From Botrimarina mediterranea (lineage in GTDB: Bacteria; Planctomycetota; Planctomycetia; Pirellulales; Lacipirellulaceae): a stretch of 64,000 nt of DNA. Below are positions 29,295 to 36,343 of the stretch, one piece after another. Location: contig NZ_CP036349.1 of NCBI RefSeq assembly GCF_007753265.1, forward strand, positions 3,443,363 to 3,507,362, read 5' to 3'. Under the pieces are notes generated by a model. The model had not been told where the DNA came from. It searched no databases and saw nothing but the letters and a program-made list of their open reading frames with translations. Both the position numbers and the translations under genes were made by a program. Every line of letters starts with the position of its first letter. The first letter of the stretch is position 1.

Positions 29295-29798
29295 ACGCCG
29301 ACGCTATCACGGAGTTCCGTCGAGTGGCAAGCTACTTTTTTGACTACGCGCTCAAGTGGTTTCGGACGCAGCTTCTTTGCCGACCCACCAATCACGCACG
29401 AACGCGCGTTGTCGACAAGTCAACTCGTCCCCGAGGAAGTCTGATAGGGCAGTCGGCGCCGACGCGTAGGCGCGAGAAGGGCGCCAGGTTGCTCGCTGCG
29501 ACGAGATCTCGGTCCGACCTAGGGGTAAGGGAGGTCAACGAAAAAGTCTGCTCATGAGCCAATTCTGGAGGCCGGAAGTTTCTGGCTCTCTGGGCAATTC
29601 TGGCGCCGTGCGAGCTGCGCTCAAGCAACGAGCTGCTCACGGAGCCGGTTCGATGCCCCGCCGTTAACCGGCCGCCAGAGAATCGCGGTAGTCAGAAAGC
29701 TACGTGCGTATTCGCATCTTGCCATCTGAGGATGAACCGATCTAAGGTCTGCTTTAAGGCGGTTAAAGTTGCGGCTTGAGTTGATGCGTTGTTCTCAC
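29295..29798. other. Gene-free stretch between parA and iterons
   Basis: About 500 bp with no convincing ORF in either direction. It presumably contains the parA promoter and could hold a partition site, but no clear repeat array was seen here apart from the iterons that begin at 29799. Confidence 0.5.
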
Positions 29799-29940
29799 CC
29801 GACAAGCGTCGTTATCTGACCGACAGTTGAATCGCGTTAAACGGCCGACAACGGACGTTGAATGACCGACAGACGCTTCGTTAGACGACCGACAGACGGT
29901 CGTTACGTGACCGACAGTTGGTCGTTATCTGACCGATAAA
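29799..29940. repeat. Iteron array, putative replication origin
   Basis: CCGACA-headed units follow one another at about 21-25 bp spacing (starts near 29799, 29820, 29845, 29866, 29889 and 29911, with a degenerate CCGATA at 29933). The best units read CCGACAG, then a GTCGTTA-like core, then TGA. The array lies about 120 bp upstream of the Rep gene. Helically phased direct repeats before an initiator gene are the signature of iteron-controlled plasmid origins. Confidence 0.8.
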
Positions 29941-29987
29941 ACGCCCCCGATTCGGCAGTCGATTCGCGGGGTTAGAGGGCCCTAATC

Positions 29988-30017
29988 TAGAGATCTAGAA
30001 AGAGTAGAGATCTAGAA
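29988..30017. promoter_or_regulatory. 13-bp direct repeat before rep, possible operator
   Basis: TAGAGATCTAGAA occurs at 29988-30000 and again at 30005-30017, a 17-bp period. Each copy contains the overlapping palindromes AGATCT and TCTAGA. The pair lies between the iterons and the Rep start, in a locally AT-richer stretch. It could be the Rep autoregulation operator, a promoter element or part of the melting region; none is proven. Confidence 0.5.
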
Positions 30018-30061
30018 GAGCCATTCTTTATGAACGAGTACCCTGTCCTTGTAGGAGGCGA

Positions 30062-31459
30062 ATGCGAAGACCCCAGAGTTCCCACATCATCTCAGACGAA
30101 ATGAACCTAGCCGAGTTCCCGCTCAGTACGATCGGCGAACGACCTCCGGCAGGCGTCGATCGCTTGGTGTTCGAGGACGAAGCGACCGACCCCGACACGG
30201 GCGAGCGGTGTTTGCGACGCGTCACAGTGCTCGGCCAGGCGCCGTTTGGGCTCCCCACCTCGGTTGACGACGAGGTGCTTATGGGGTGCCTGCGAGCGAC
30301 CAAGGAGGCGGGCTTTGAGAGCCGCCGCGTTGATTTTGAGCCCGCCTCGTTCCTGCGGGCCATGCGGTGGAAGACCGACGGACCCGCCTACGCCAGGCTC
30401 CGCCGAGCGCTCGACCGCTACTCGACCATCTCGGTCGTTTCCGAGGGCGCCTACTGGAACAAGGGCAAGCGCAAGCCGGTGAGGGATGTCGTCGGGATCC
30501 TCGACCGCTGGCAGTCAAGCGGGCGCGACCCTGAAACGGGCCTCCCCGAAAAAGCGTTCTTTGTCTGGGGCGACTTCATGTGGGAGAGTTTTGAGGCCGG
30601 GAACCTCCGGAGTCTTGACTACGAGTTCTTGCTAGGCCTTGAGAACGCGGTCTCCAGGCGAGCCTACCGGTTTCTCGGCAAGCGGTTCTACCGCACTAAG
30701 AGCGTCCGCCTGGGGCTCAAGCACTTCGCGGTCAACAAGATCGGGATAAGCGAGAAGAACCATAACGGTCAGATCAAGGCGACGCTCAAGAAGGCACATA
30801 GCGAGTTGGAGCGCAAGGGGTTCTGCCGCGCCGAGTACGTCGGCCGCGGTCAGCAGGCCGAGGTGGTCTACCACGCTCTTGATACCGCAAAGCCGCAAAC
30901 CCGTGACCCACTCGTTGGCGAACTGCGTCGCCGAGGCGTGAGCGGCGCCGAGCAGCTGGTTTCCGCCGACAGCCGGGAGCGAGTTCGGCAAGCAATCGCC
31001 AATTACGACCACCGCCGGGAATCTGGCGAGCGGGTCGGGCCGGGCTGGCTCCACGGTAACATCACCTCAGAAGAGCCATACAAGTTCCGTGACGATTACA
31101 CGCCTCCCGAAGTCGAAGAACAAAAACTCCGTGCCTCACGTGCCGCAGACAAACGCAAGGTCAACCGAGAAGACCGTATGAGGGCGAGCGAGGAACGTCG
31201 CCGTCAGGAGGAGAAGGCGGAGTTCAGCGCATTCGTGCGGTCGCTCAACGAGGAGGTGTACGAACAGTTCCGCGCCGAGGCAATCGCCGAGAGCGCTGCG
31301 TACGGCAAGTCGCTTAGAAAAGCCGACCCGGCTACGACACCGCATTACGCGACGTATCTCGAAGCGGCGCTCTTCGAGCACTGGCGCCGACAGGTTCCTA
31401 GCTTTGAGAATCGTATCAGGCAGTATTCGCAAACTGGCGATAGAGGCGATTTACTTTGA
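30062..31459 (+). CDS. RepA-type plasmid replication initiator
   Basis: The protein has 465 residues; the ATG is preceded by AGGAGG at ideal spacing. The N-terminal 270 residues match the replication initiator protein A (RPA) pattern: ERPPAGVDRLVFEDE opening, LRRALDRYSTISVV, and SLDYEFLLGLENAVSRRAYRFLGKRFY, followed by a winged-helix-like stretch. The C-terminal third is highly charged (KRKVNREDRMRASEERRRQEEK) and probably helical. The iteron array lies immediately upstream, supporting a role in opening and controlling an origin. In this integrated context it would replicate the excised circle. The family assignment rests on remembered motif patterns, not a search. Confidence 0.8.
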   Translation: MRRPQSSHIISDEMNLAEFPLSTIGERPPAGVDRLVFEDEATDPDTGERCLRRVTVLGQAPFGLPTSVDDEVLMGCLRATKEAGFESRRVDFEPASFLRAMRWKTDGPAYARLRRALDRYSTISVVSEGAYWNKGKRKPVRDVVGILDRWQSSGRDPETGLPEKAFFVWGDFMWESFEAGNLRSLDYEFLLGLENAVSRRAYRFLGKRFYRTKSVRLGLKHFAVNKIGISEKNHNGQIKATLKKAHSELERKGFCRAEYVGRGQQAEVVYHALDTAKPQTRDPLVGELRRRGVSGAEQLVSADSRERVRQAIANYDHRRESGERVGPGWLHGNITSEEPYKFRDDYTPPEVEEQKLRASRAADKRKVNREDRMRASEERRRQEEKAEFSAFVRSLNEEVYEQFRAEAIAESAAYGKSLRKADPATTPHYATYLEAALFEHWRRQVPSFENRIRQYSQTGDRGDLL

Positions 31460-31575
31460 CCTACTCGCCGCAACGTGATAGTCGTGAAGCCTGCGTTACC
31501 GTTCACACGGGGACGCTTTAACACGCCGAGCCACGGCTGAAAACTCGCCGCGGGGGGCACGAGCAGGAGGATGGG

Positions 31576-32109
31576 ATGAGAAGGACTGTAAATCTATTTT
31601 GTATACTTATGTGTGCTCTGATGCTTGCGAAGCCAGACATTGGAATCGCAGATGCGGACTGCCCGCCAGGGGCTTACGATCGTCGTGATGTCGAGGTGGT
31701 GAACTACGTCGTGCTAGAAGCGAACGCGGTCTTGAACCGCATGCTCGTCCTTGCGTCTCAGTCGGCGGTCATGGCCGGTGAGTGCGACGACCGAGTCGTT
31801 CTCGAAGATCAGTACCAGTCCCTCTTGCGGATTCTGGAAGAGCAGGTAGAGCGGCGTCGCCGACTAAACGCTTCGGTACGGACGCAGAGATATCTCGACC
31901 GAATTCTGAAAGACCTGCTTCTTGGGGTTCGAGGGACTAGGCTCTTGCCGAGTCAGTACGGCACGCCCGAGGAGTGTGTGAGGCTGTCAGCAAGCGCAGG
32001 AGCGACGGCCATAAGCGTGGTGGCTGCCGCTTCGAATAAGTTGTTCAGTTGTGCACTCTTCGGACAGATGAACACGCGGCAAAGCCTATTGCGAGGGCGA
32101 AGAGACTGA
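31576..32109 (+). CDS. Exported hypothetical protein
   Basis: The protein has 177 residues; the ATG follows AGGAGG. The N-terminus (MRRTVNLFCILMCALMLAKPDIGIADA) is a signal peptide. The mature part contains a helical, Arg-rich segment (LLRILEEQVERRRRLNASVRTQ) and a hydrophobic C-terminal patch (GATAISVVAAASNKLF). Three Cys in the mature part could form disulphides. No family recognised. Its last 65 bp overlap the 3' end of the convergent LamG/PEP-CTERM gene. Confidence 0.6.
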   Translation: MRRTVNLFCILMCALMLAKPDIGIADADCPPGAYDRRDVEVVNYVVLEANAVLNRMLVLASQSAVMAGECDDRVVLEDQYQSLLRILEEQVERRRRLNASVRTQRYLDRILKDLLLGVRGTRLLPSQYGTPEECVRLSASAGATAISVVAAASNKLFSCALFGQMNTRQSLLRGRRD

Positions 32110-33097
32110 CACCGCCCGGCTCGGGCGCGGCAAATCCGTGTAGCGATTCGGCTCCCGGCTGGGATGCATAGAAACTCCTCCAGATTGCGTAGTCACGGCC
32201 ATCGACATCGCCATCTGCGTCGGCGTCGGCTTGTCCCACCGCAGGTGTACCCAGCGCATCTCGCCAAACGGTATAGTCTGCTGCGTCCACGGCCCCGTCT
32301 TCGTTGAAGTCGCCCGGCAGGAGCGCATCATATGACGACAGCAGCGTAGGCTGAGTCCCGTTGGGTCCCGGGATGATTGTTCCCAATCGACCAGTAAAGC
32401 CACCCGGACCAACTGCCGTTACAAATTCGCTTCCTGGTGCTTCTTCGAAGTTCATCAGGGAGACCGTCGTCGCATCGTTCTCAAAGTCGCCGAAGTGTGG
32501 GACAACGAACGAATCTCCCGTGTAGCGGGCGGATGAGGATACTCGGATCGACTCGACCACACCCTCGAAGCTCGGCGAGAGACTTGGACGGCGATACGCG
32601 CCCAGTCCAGCATAGCCCTCGTTAAACTGCGGGTTCTCTCCCGGTCGCGGATAATCCATGATGTTGCCGGATGCTGCGCGGCTAGCGAGCCGTGTACCGT
32701 TCACATAGATCGACTCCTCGGAGCCGGTGTAGACGTAGGCCACGTGATACCACCGGTTCAAACCCATCGACGGCGTCGCGACAAGGTCGCCAGCGGCGGA
32801 TGCCCCCAACAGGAAACCCTCGATTCGCGAGGGCCCGAGTCGGAGGTGTTTGTCTTCGAAGGCGAGTGCCCATTCGCTGTAGAACTCGCCGAACGCCGAG
32901 TTGACGTTACTAAATGCGACCCATGCCTCAAGTGTCGCGCTGTTCCCGAGAACAGTCGCCCGGGGATTGACTTGGGCTCCCCACGTGCCTACAGCGTCCG
33001 TTGCCTGGTCGAACCTTATCGCTCCGGCGAAGGCAAAGCTGACTGCGAGGTGGAGGATGAGAGGGACGGCGGGGAGTCTTGATGATCGGATGGTCAT
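32045..33097 (-). CDS. LamG-like protein with dockerin and PEP-CTERM tail
   Basis: The protein has 350 residues with a signal peptide (LPAVPLILHLAVSFAFAGA). The middle is a concanavalin A-like/LamG jelly-roll domain (LEAWVAFSNVN, WYHVAYVYTGSEESIYVNGTR, SIRVSSSARYTG). A dockerin-type EF-hand pair follows (DFNEDGAVDAADYTVWRD and DADGDVDGRDYAIWR), then a PEP-CTERM sorting tail (APEPGGVSLFALAIGFAACSSVRR). It is probably exported, cleaved by exosortase and linked to the surface or exopolymer; the ligand could be a carbohydrate. It lies inside the element between the Rep locus and the SSB gene as cargo. Confidence 0.85.
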   Translation of the reverse strand: MTIRSSRLPAVPLILHLAVSFAFAGAIRFDQATDAVGTWGAQVNPRATVLGNSATLEAWVAFSNVNSAFGEFYSEWALAFEDKHLRLGPSRIEGFLLGASAAGDLVATPSMGLNRWYHVAYVYTGSEESIYVNGTRLASRAASGNIMDYPRPGENPQFNEGYAGLGAYRRPSLSPSFEGVVESIRVSSSARYTGDSFVVPHFGDFENDATTVSLMNFEEAPGSEFVTAVGPGGFTGRLGTIIPGPNGTQPTLLSSYDALLPGDFNEDGAVDAADYTVWRDALGTPAVGQADADADGDVDGRDYAIWRSFYASQPGAESLHGFAAPEPGGVSLFALAIGFAACSSVRRVHN

Positions 33098-33886
33098 GAG
33101 AACCCGGCAAAGAGCATGAGGCTATTGATCTCGAGCGTGACCGGTGGCGCTTTCCCTGAATAGGCTGCCGGCATTCTCAACGAAAACGGCGCGGACGCTC
33201 AGGCGGCGAAGTGGTGTGTGGCGCACTCTCGGAGCTTCACTCCCAACGCCGGTTCGATGGCACGCCGCACGAGGAGAGTATCACGTAATCGTTCCACGTC
33301 AATCTTCTTCCGAACGGACGGCGCTGCCCACATCGAGTGACAGCATCCCGTCGCACCTCAGTGGTGGTAGCACGGGGGTTTTGACGAGAACCAATCGGCG
33401 CTCGTAAGGCGTCGTGCCCATTGGCGAGCGCCAGCCCAGGGCGTTCCGTTAGCCACGACCTCGGGGAGTCAGAACGCCCCGCGGCGTTGGGGGCTCGCGT
33501 CTGGCCAATGGGGAGGTAGGAGACTTGAGCGTGCGACGGCCTCGTTCTGAATACTGGCAGCCAGAGTCAGAGGGGTCGGTGAGACGATACGGTACGGACG
33601 CGCTCTGCGTCCGGATATGCAACCGGAGGAAGCGGGAACTCCAACGTTTGTCCCGAAACAGAAAAGGCGCCGCCGTCTTCGGGAGCAGCCGTGCCGTGCC
33701 AACGCTCAGCGAGAGCCCTCGCTCCTTGCTTGCATCGGTCACGGCTATTCAGCACCCCACGACAAAGTAGGCCAAACGGCTACACCACGCCGACCCTTTG
33801 ACGGACGTCGTTCCCTAGACCATTCAAAAGAAGGCCCTGGGCAGAGTGTGCGTGCCGGTGCAGGAACCTTCGTCAAGAAAAACCCG
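33098..33886. other. Gene-free stretch, about 790 bp
   Basis: Several short frames exist on both strands, but none has a convincing start, composition or recognisable sequence. No repeat structure was noticed. It separates the LamG cargo gene from the SSB operon and may hold decayed sequence. Confidence 0.5.
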
Positions 33887-34261
33887 TCAGAACTCAGCGG
33901 CGCCGGCGGCGACCGCTTCTTCATTGTCATCAGCTTGGCGGGGGCCGATCAGCGTGAGCCGGTCCGCAATGACCTTGACGCGTGAGCGTCGCTGGCCATC
34001 TTTCTCCCACCGCTCCTGCTTGAGCCGCCCCTCGATGAGCGCCGGGGCGCCCTTTGAGAGGAACTCGCTAGCGACTTCTGCCGTGCGGCCGAAGAAGGTC
34101 ACGTCGAGAAAGCTCACCTCCTCGACGTACTCGCCGTCTCGCTTGTACCGTTCGTTGATCGCGACGCCGACATCGACGACCGCTTTCTTGCCAGCCGTGT
34201 AGCGCAGCTCCGGGTCGGCGGTCAGATTGCCGAGGAGGACAACGCGGTTGTAGCTCGCCAT
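33887..34261 (-). CDS. ssb: Single-stranded DNA-binding protein
   Basis: The protein has 124 residues from [21 protein letters not shown], the classic SSB N-terminus, preceded by AGAGAGG. The OB-fold strands are visible ([58 protein letters not shown]). The C-terminal tail is short and acidic but does not end in the DDDIPF-type tip, and it is shorter than chromosomal SSBs (150-180 residues). This suggests a plasmid-type SSB. It lies in a minus-strand group with a hypothetical gene and a DEDDh exonuclease, as in other plasmid transfer/replication regions. Confidence 0.93.
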   Translation of the reverse strand: MASYNRVVLLGNLTADPELRYTAGKKAVVDVGVAINERYKRDGEYVEEVSFLDVTFFGRTAEVASEFLSKGAPALIEGRLKQERWEKDGQRRSRVKVIADRLTLIGPRQADDNEEAVAAGAAEF

Positions 34262-34398
34262 GGGACACCTCTCTTGGTTGCGTGGTGGTTGAACACGAAA
34301 AGAAGAAAGGCCCCTGAACCATGATCGACAGCACACTCTGCCAGGGCTCTCGCAAACGACCGATAAGGGCCGCCTCTGAGAGCCACACCGGAGCGAGC

Positions 34399-34734
34399 CT
34401 AGGCGAGCTTCAGTTTGAGCGGCTCCTTGGTCCGCGATGCGTCCGCCCCGAGCGGTGAGGTCGATTGGGCCGCGGCGTGGACGCCGTGTTGGAACTGGGC
34501 CCGGGAAAGCTCATCGAGCTTCTCGGCGGCGAGGCTCGTGGCGGCGACGTAGTCCCGCGTGGAAGCTGCCTTCATCTGCGGGATGATCTTGGTGACCCCG
34601 TTCTGGTGGTTCGTCCAGGGCTTGCCGATCTCGGCGAAGTACTCGATGCGGCCGTAGTAGACGCGGGAGTAGAGCTGGACGGCGACCGTGCCTACCAGGG
34701 TCAGCTCGCCAATCGGTGCTTTTTGGTTCGTCAT
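34399..34734 (-). CDS. Hypothetical protein between exonuclease and ssb
   Basis: The protein has 111 residues, with GGAG about 9 nt before the ATG. It has a hydrophobic beta-rich start ([24 protein letters not shown]) and a helical, Ala-rich second half. No membrane segment, no signal peptide and no family recognised. It shares orientation with ssb and the exonuclease, so a DNA-metabolism accessory role is plausible but unproven. Confidence 0.6.
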   Translation of the reverse strand: MTNQKAPIGELTLVGTVAVQLYSRVYYGRIEYFAEIGKPWTNHQNGVTKIIPQMKAASTRDYVAATSLAAEKLDELSRAQFQHGVHAAAQSTSPLGADASRTKEPLKLKLA

Positions 34735-34765
34735 AGGGTTTCTCCATTCGATGCCCCGAGCCGCG

Positions 34766-35383
34766 TCATGCCGCTCGGGTGGTGGTTATCCGGTTGTGCT
34801 CTGCTAAGACCCGGGCAAGCTCGACCGTGGCGCGCACGACATCAAGCGCCGAATGCGTAGGCATTGCCGTAAGTCCCAGGTGCTCGGCGATGGTTGCGAG
34901 TTTGTAGTCGCGCGGCGGAGTGAGCCCCTGGTTCTCCTCAAAGAACCAGAGCGTTCGCTGCATGACGCAAAGCGATCTCTTTCGTATTGGCAAGTAGACT
35001 CCCAGCCGCGTCGCCCAGTTATCGACCCGTGGCCCGTCGTAGGCGGCGTTGTAGGCGGCGAGCCGGGCCAGTGAGTGCGACACCCTAGGTTTCTTTCTCA
35101 GCACCTCTTCGATTGCATGGCGGCGCAGGAACACGGCGAGTTTTGCGGCGGCGTCTTCTGGTGGCAGGGCGTACCGCTCCCAAAGGGAGGGGCTAAACTT
35201 CGTGACCCCGAGCGAGCGGGGGCAGGCGTCTTTCATCTCGAACGCGATCTTCATCTCAAGGGTCTCAAGCTCTTGGAACGAGCCGGATGTGACGGCGATC
35301 GCAGCTAACTCGATGAGCGGCGCCGTGGGCTTAAAGCCTGCGGTTTCGATGTCGATGAAGACGAGTCGGTCTGCTTGGTCCAT
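34766..35383 (-). CDS. DnaQ-like DEDDh 3'-5' exonuclease
   Basis: The protein has 205 residues. Exo I motif: LVFIDIETAGF (Asp and Glu near residues 11 and 13). Exo II: AYNAAYDGPRVD. Exo III: HSALDVVRATV, the HxxxD form that defines DEDDh nucleases. These enzymes hydrolyse DNA or RNA from the 3' end and share the proofreading fold of the polymerase III epsilon subunit. It is the first gene of the minus-strand group with the hypothetical 34399-34734 and ssb. It may process ends during transfer or replication of the element. Confidence 0.85.
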   Translation of the reverse strand: MDQADRLVFIDIETAGFKPTAPLIELAAIAVTSGSFQELETLEMKIAFEMKDACPRSLGVTKFSPSLWERYALPPEDAAAKLAVFLRRHAIEEVLRKKPRVSHSLARLAAYNAAYDGPRVDNWATRLGVYLPIRKRSLCVMQRTLWFFEENQGLTPPRDYKLATIAEHLGLTAMPTHSALDVVRATVELARVLAEHNRITTTRAA

Positions 35384-35840
35384 GCCTGTGGTATGGAGCG
35401 ACCGAACGGCAGTGTGACTTATCGCGTGTCGGCAAGATGAAGAAACCGTTCATGGGCTTGATTTTCAGAAACTGCCGACGGCTCGGGCCTGTCGCCGCAA
35501 TCTAGACGTGTCCTTTTCGCAGCGTGCATCCGCCGCGTGTCGACTCGAGTAATTCGCTGTGGTTGCGGCGTTTTTCTGTGTCGCAAAGCAGCCCGTGTCG
35601 TCCGTTGTCACGGTCTCGGGCGGCGCCCCGCTTGTCGCTCCAGGGGAGCACGGGTGTGGAATCCAGGAATGAAGGGGAGAAGGGGTTGTCAGCGATCGTT
35701 TGATCGAACGAGGGTTTTTCCGTTCGAGGGTTCGGTCGGCAAAACGAGGGAACGAGGGTTTTTCCGAATGGGGGTCCCAACGCTCTCTCGCGCCGATTTG
35801 CGATCTTTGACTAAGAATCGTGGTCGTGGCATTTTCTGCT
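35384..35840. other. Intergenic region with candidate oriT
   Basis: No gene was found between the divergent exonuclease and the small relaxosome-like genes. GAACGAGGGTTTTTCCG occurs twice (35706-35722 and 35750-35766), and a short inverted repeat (CGATC-GTTT-GATCG, about 35693-35706) precedes the first copy. Origins of transfer of MobF relaxases usually lie directly upstream of the relaxosome genes and contain such repeats, so this is the best oriT candidate. The nic site is not identified. Confidence 0.5.
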
Positions 35841-36095
35841 ATGGCGAGAAAAAATCCCCCCACCAAGAAGAAACCGAAGACAACGCTCACCGAGGTCATC
35901 CCGACGCCCCCGGCGGCGGCCGAGGAAGAAAAGCTGAGCGTCGATATCCCGAAGCAGGTCTGCTGGCGGCTCAAACTCGCGCTCTTGACGATGGAGTCGC
36001 GCGGCAAAAAAACCGCGAAGAAGAAGTTCGTCGAGCAAGCGATCGTTGACGCCCTCGACCGGCTCGACAACGAGTGGGAGGGCGCCCATGGCTAG
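35841..36095 (+). CDS. Small DNA-binding-like protein, relaxosome candidate
   Basis: The protein has 84 residues from MARKNPPTKKKPKTT; an alternative start at 35820 adds seven residues. The Lys/Pro-rich N-terminus is followed by KLSVDIPKQVCWRLKLALLTMESRGKK, a strand-helix pattern reminiscent of ribbon-helix-helix proteins, and a helix ending FVEQAIVDALDRL. It overlaps the next gene by 8 bp. Its position directly between the oriT candidate and the relaxase suggests a nicking accessory protein (TrwA/TraY role), inferred from context. Confidence 0.65.
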   Translation: MARKNPPTKKKPKTTLTEVIPTPPAAAEEEKLSVDIPKQVCWRLKLALLTMESRGKKTAKKKFVEQAIVDALDRLDNEWEGAHG

Positions 36096-36339
36096 AACCA
36101 GCAAGTCGCTTGTTGAGCAGTGCGAGAAGATCACGATCCGCTTTGCGCGGCCGCAGGCCGAGAAGATCGCCGAGGAGTGTGAGAAGAGCGGCGTCCGCCC
36201 GGGGCAGTACCTGCGGATGGCCGGGATCGCCTTTAGCGATCACCGCTACCTCGACCTCAAATCCATGATGCAGCAGGTGGTTGATGAGACCATCCGGCTC
36301 CGCCGCGATTTTAACGACGCGGTCGTTGACGGGGAGTAG
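36088..36339 (+). CDS. MobC-like relaxosome accessory protein
   Basis: The protein has 83 residues from MARTSKSLVEQCEKI, with GGGAGG before the ATG, overlapping the previous gene. KITIRFARPQAEKIAEECEKSGVRPGQYLRMAGIAF has the strand-helix-helix character of MobC/ribbon-helix-helix mobilization proteins (I-T-I-R-F strand, then 'SG..P..YLR' turn). The C-terminal helix is long and charged. It ends four bases before the relaxase start codon. It probably binds near oriT and recruits the relaxase; the exact family is not certain. Confidence 0.7.
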   Translation: MARTSKSLVEQCEKITIRFARPQAEKIAEECEKSGVRPGQYLRMAGIAFSDHRYLDLKSMMQQVVDETIRLRRDFNDAVVDGE

Positions 36340-36343
36340 GGCC

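Noticed and set aside
29799-29940. CRISPR array
   Set aside because: Units are only about 22 bp, partly degenerate, with no unique spacers between them, and lie before a Rep gene; iterons explain them.
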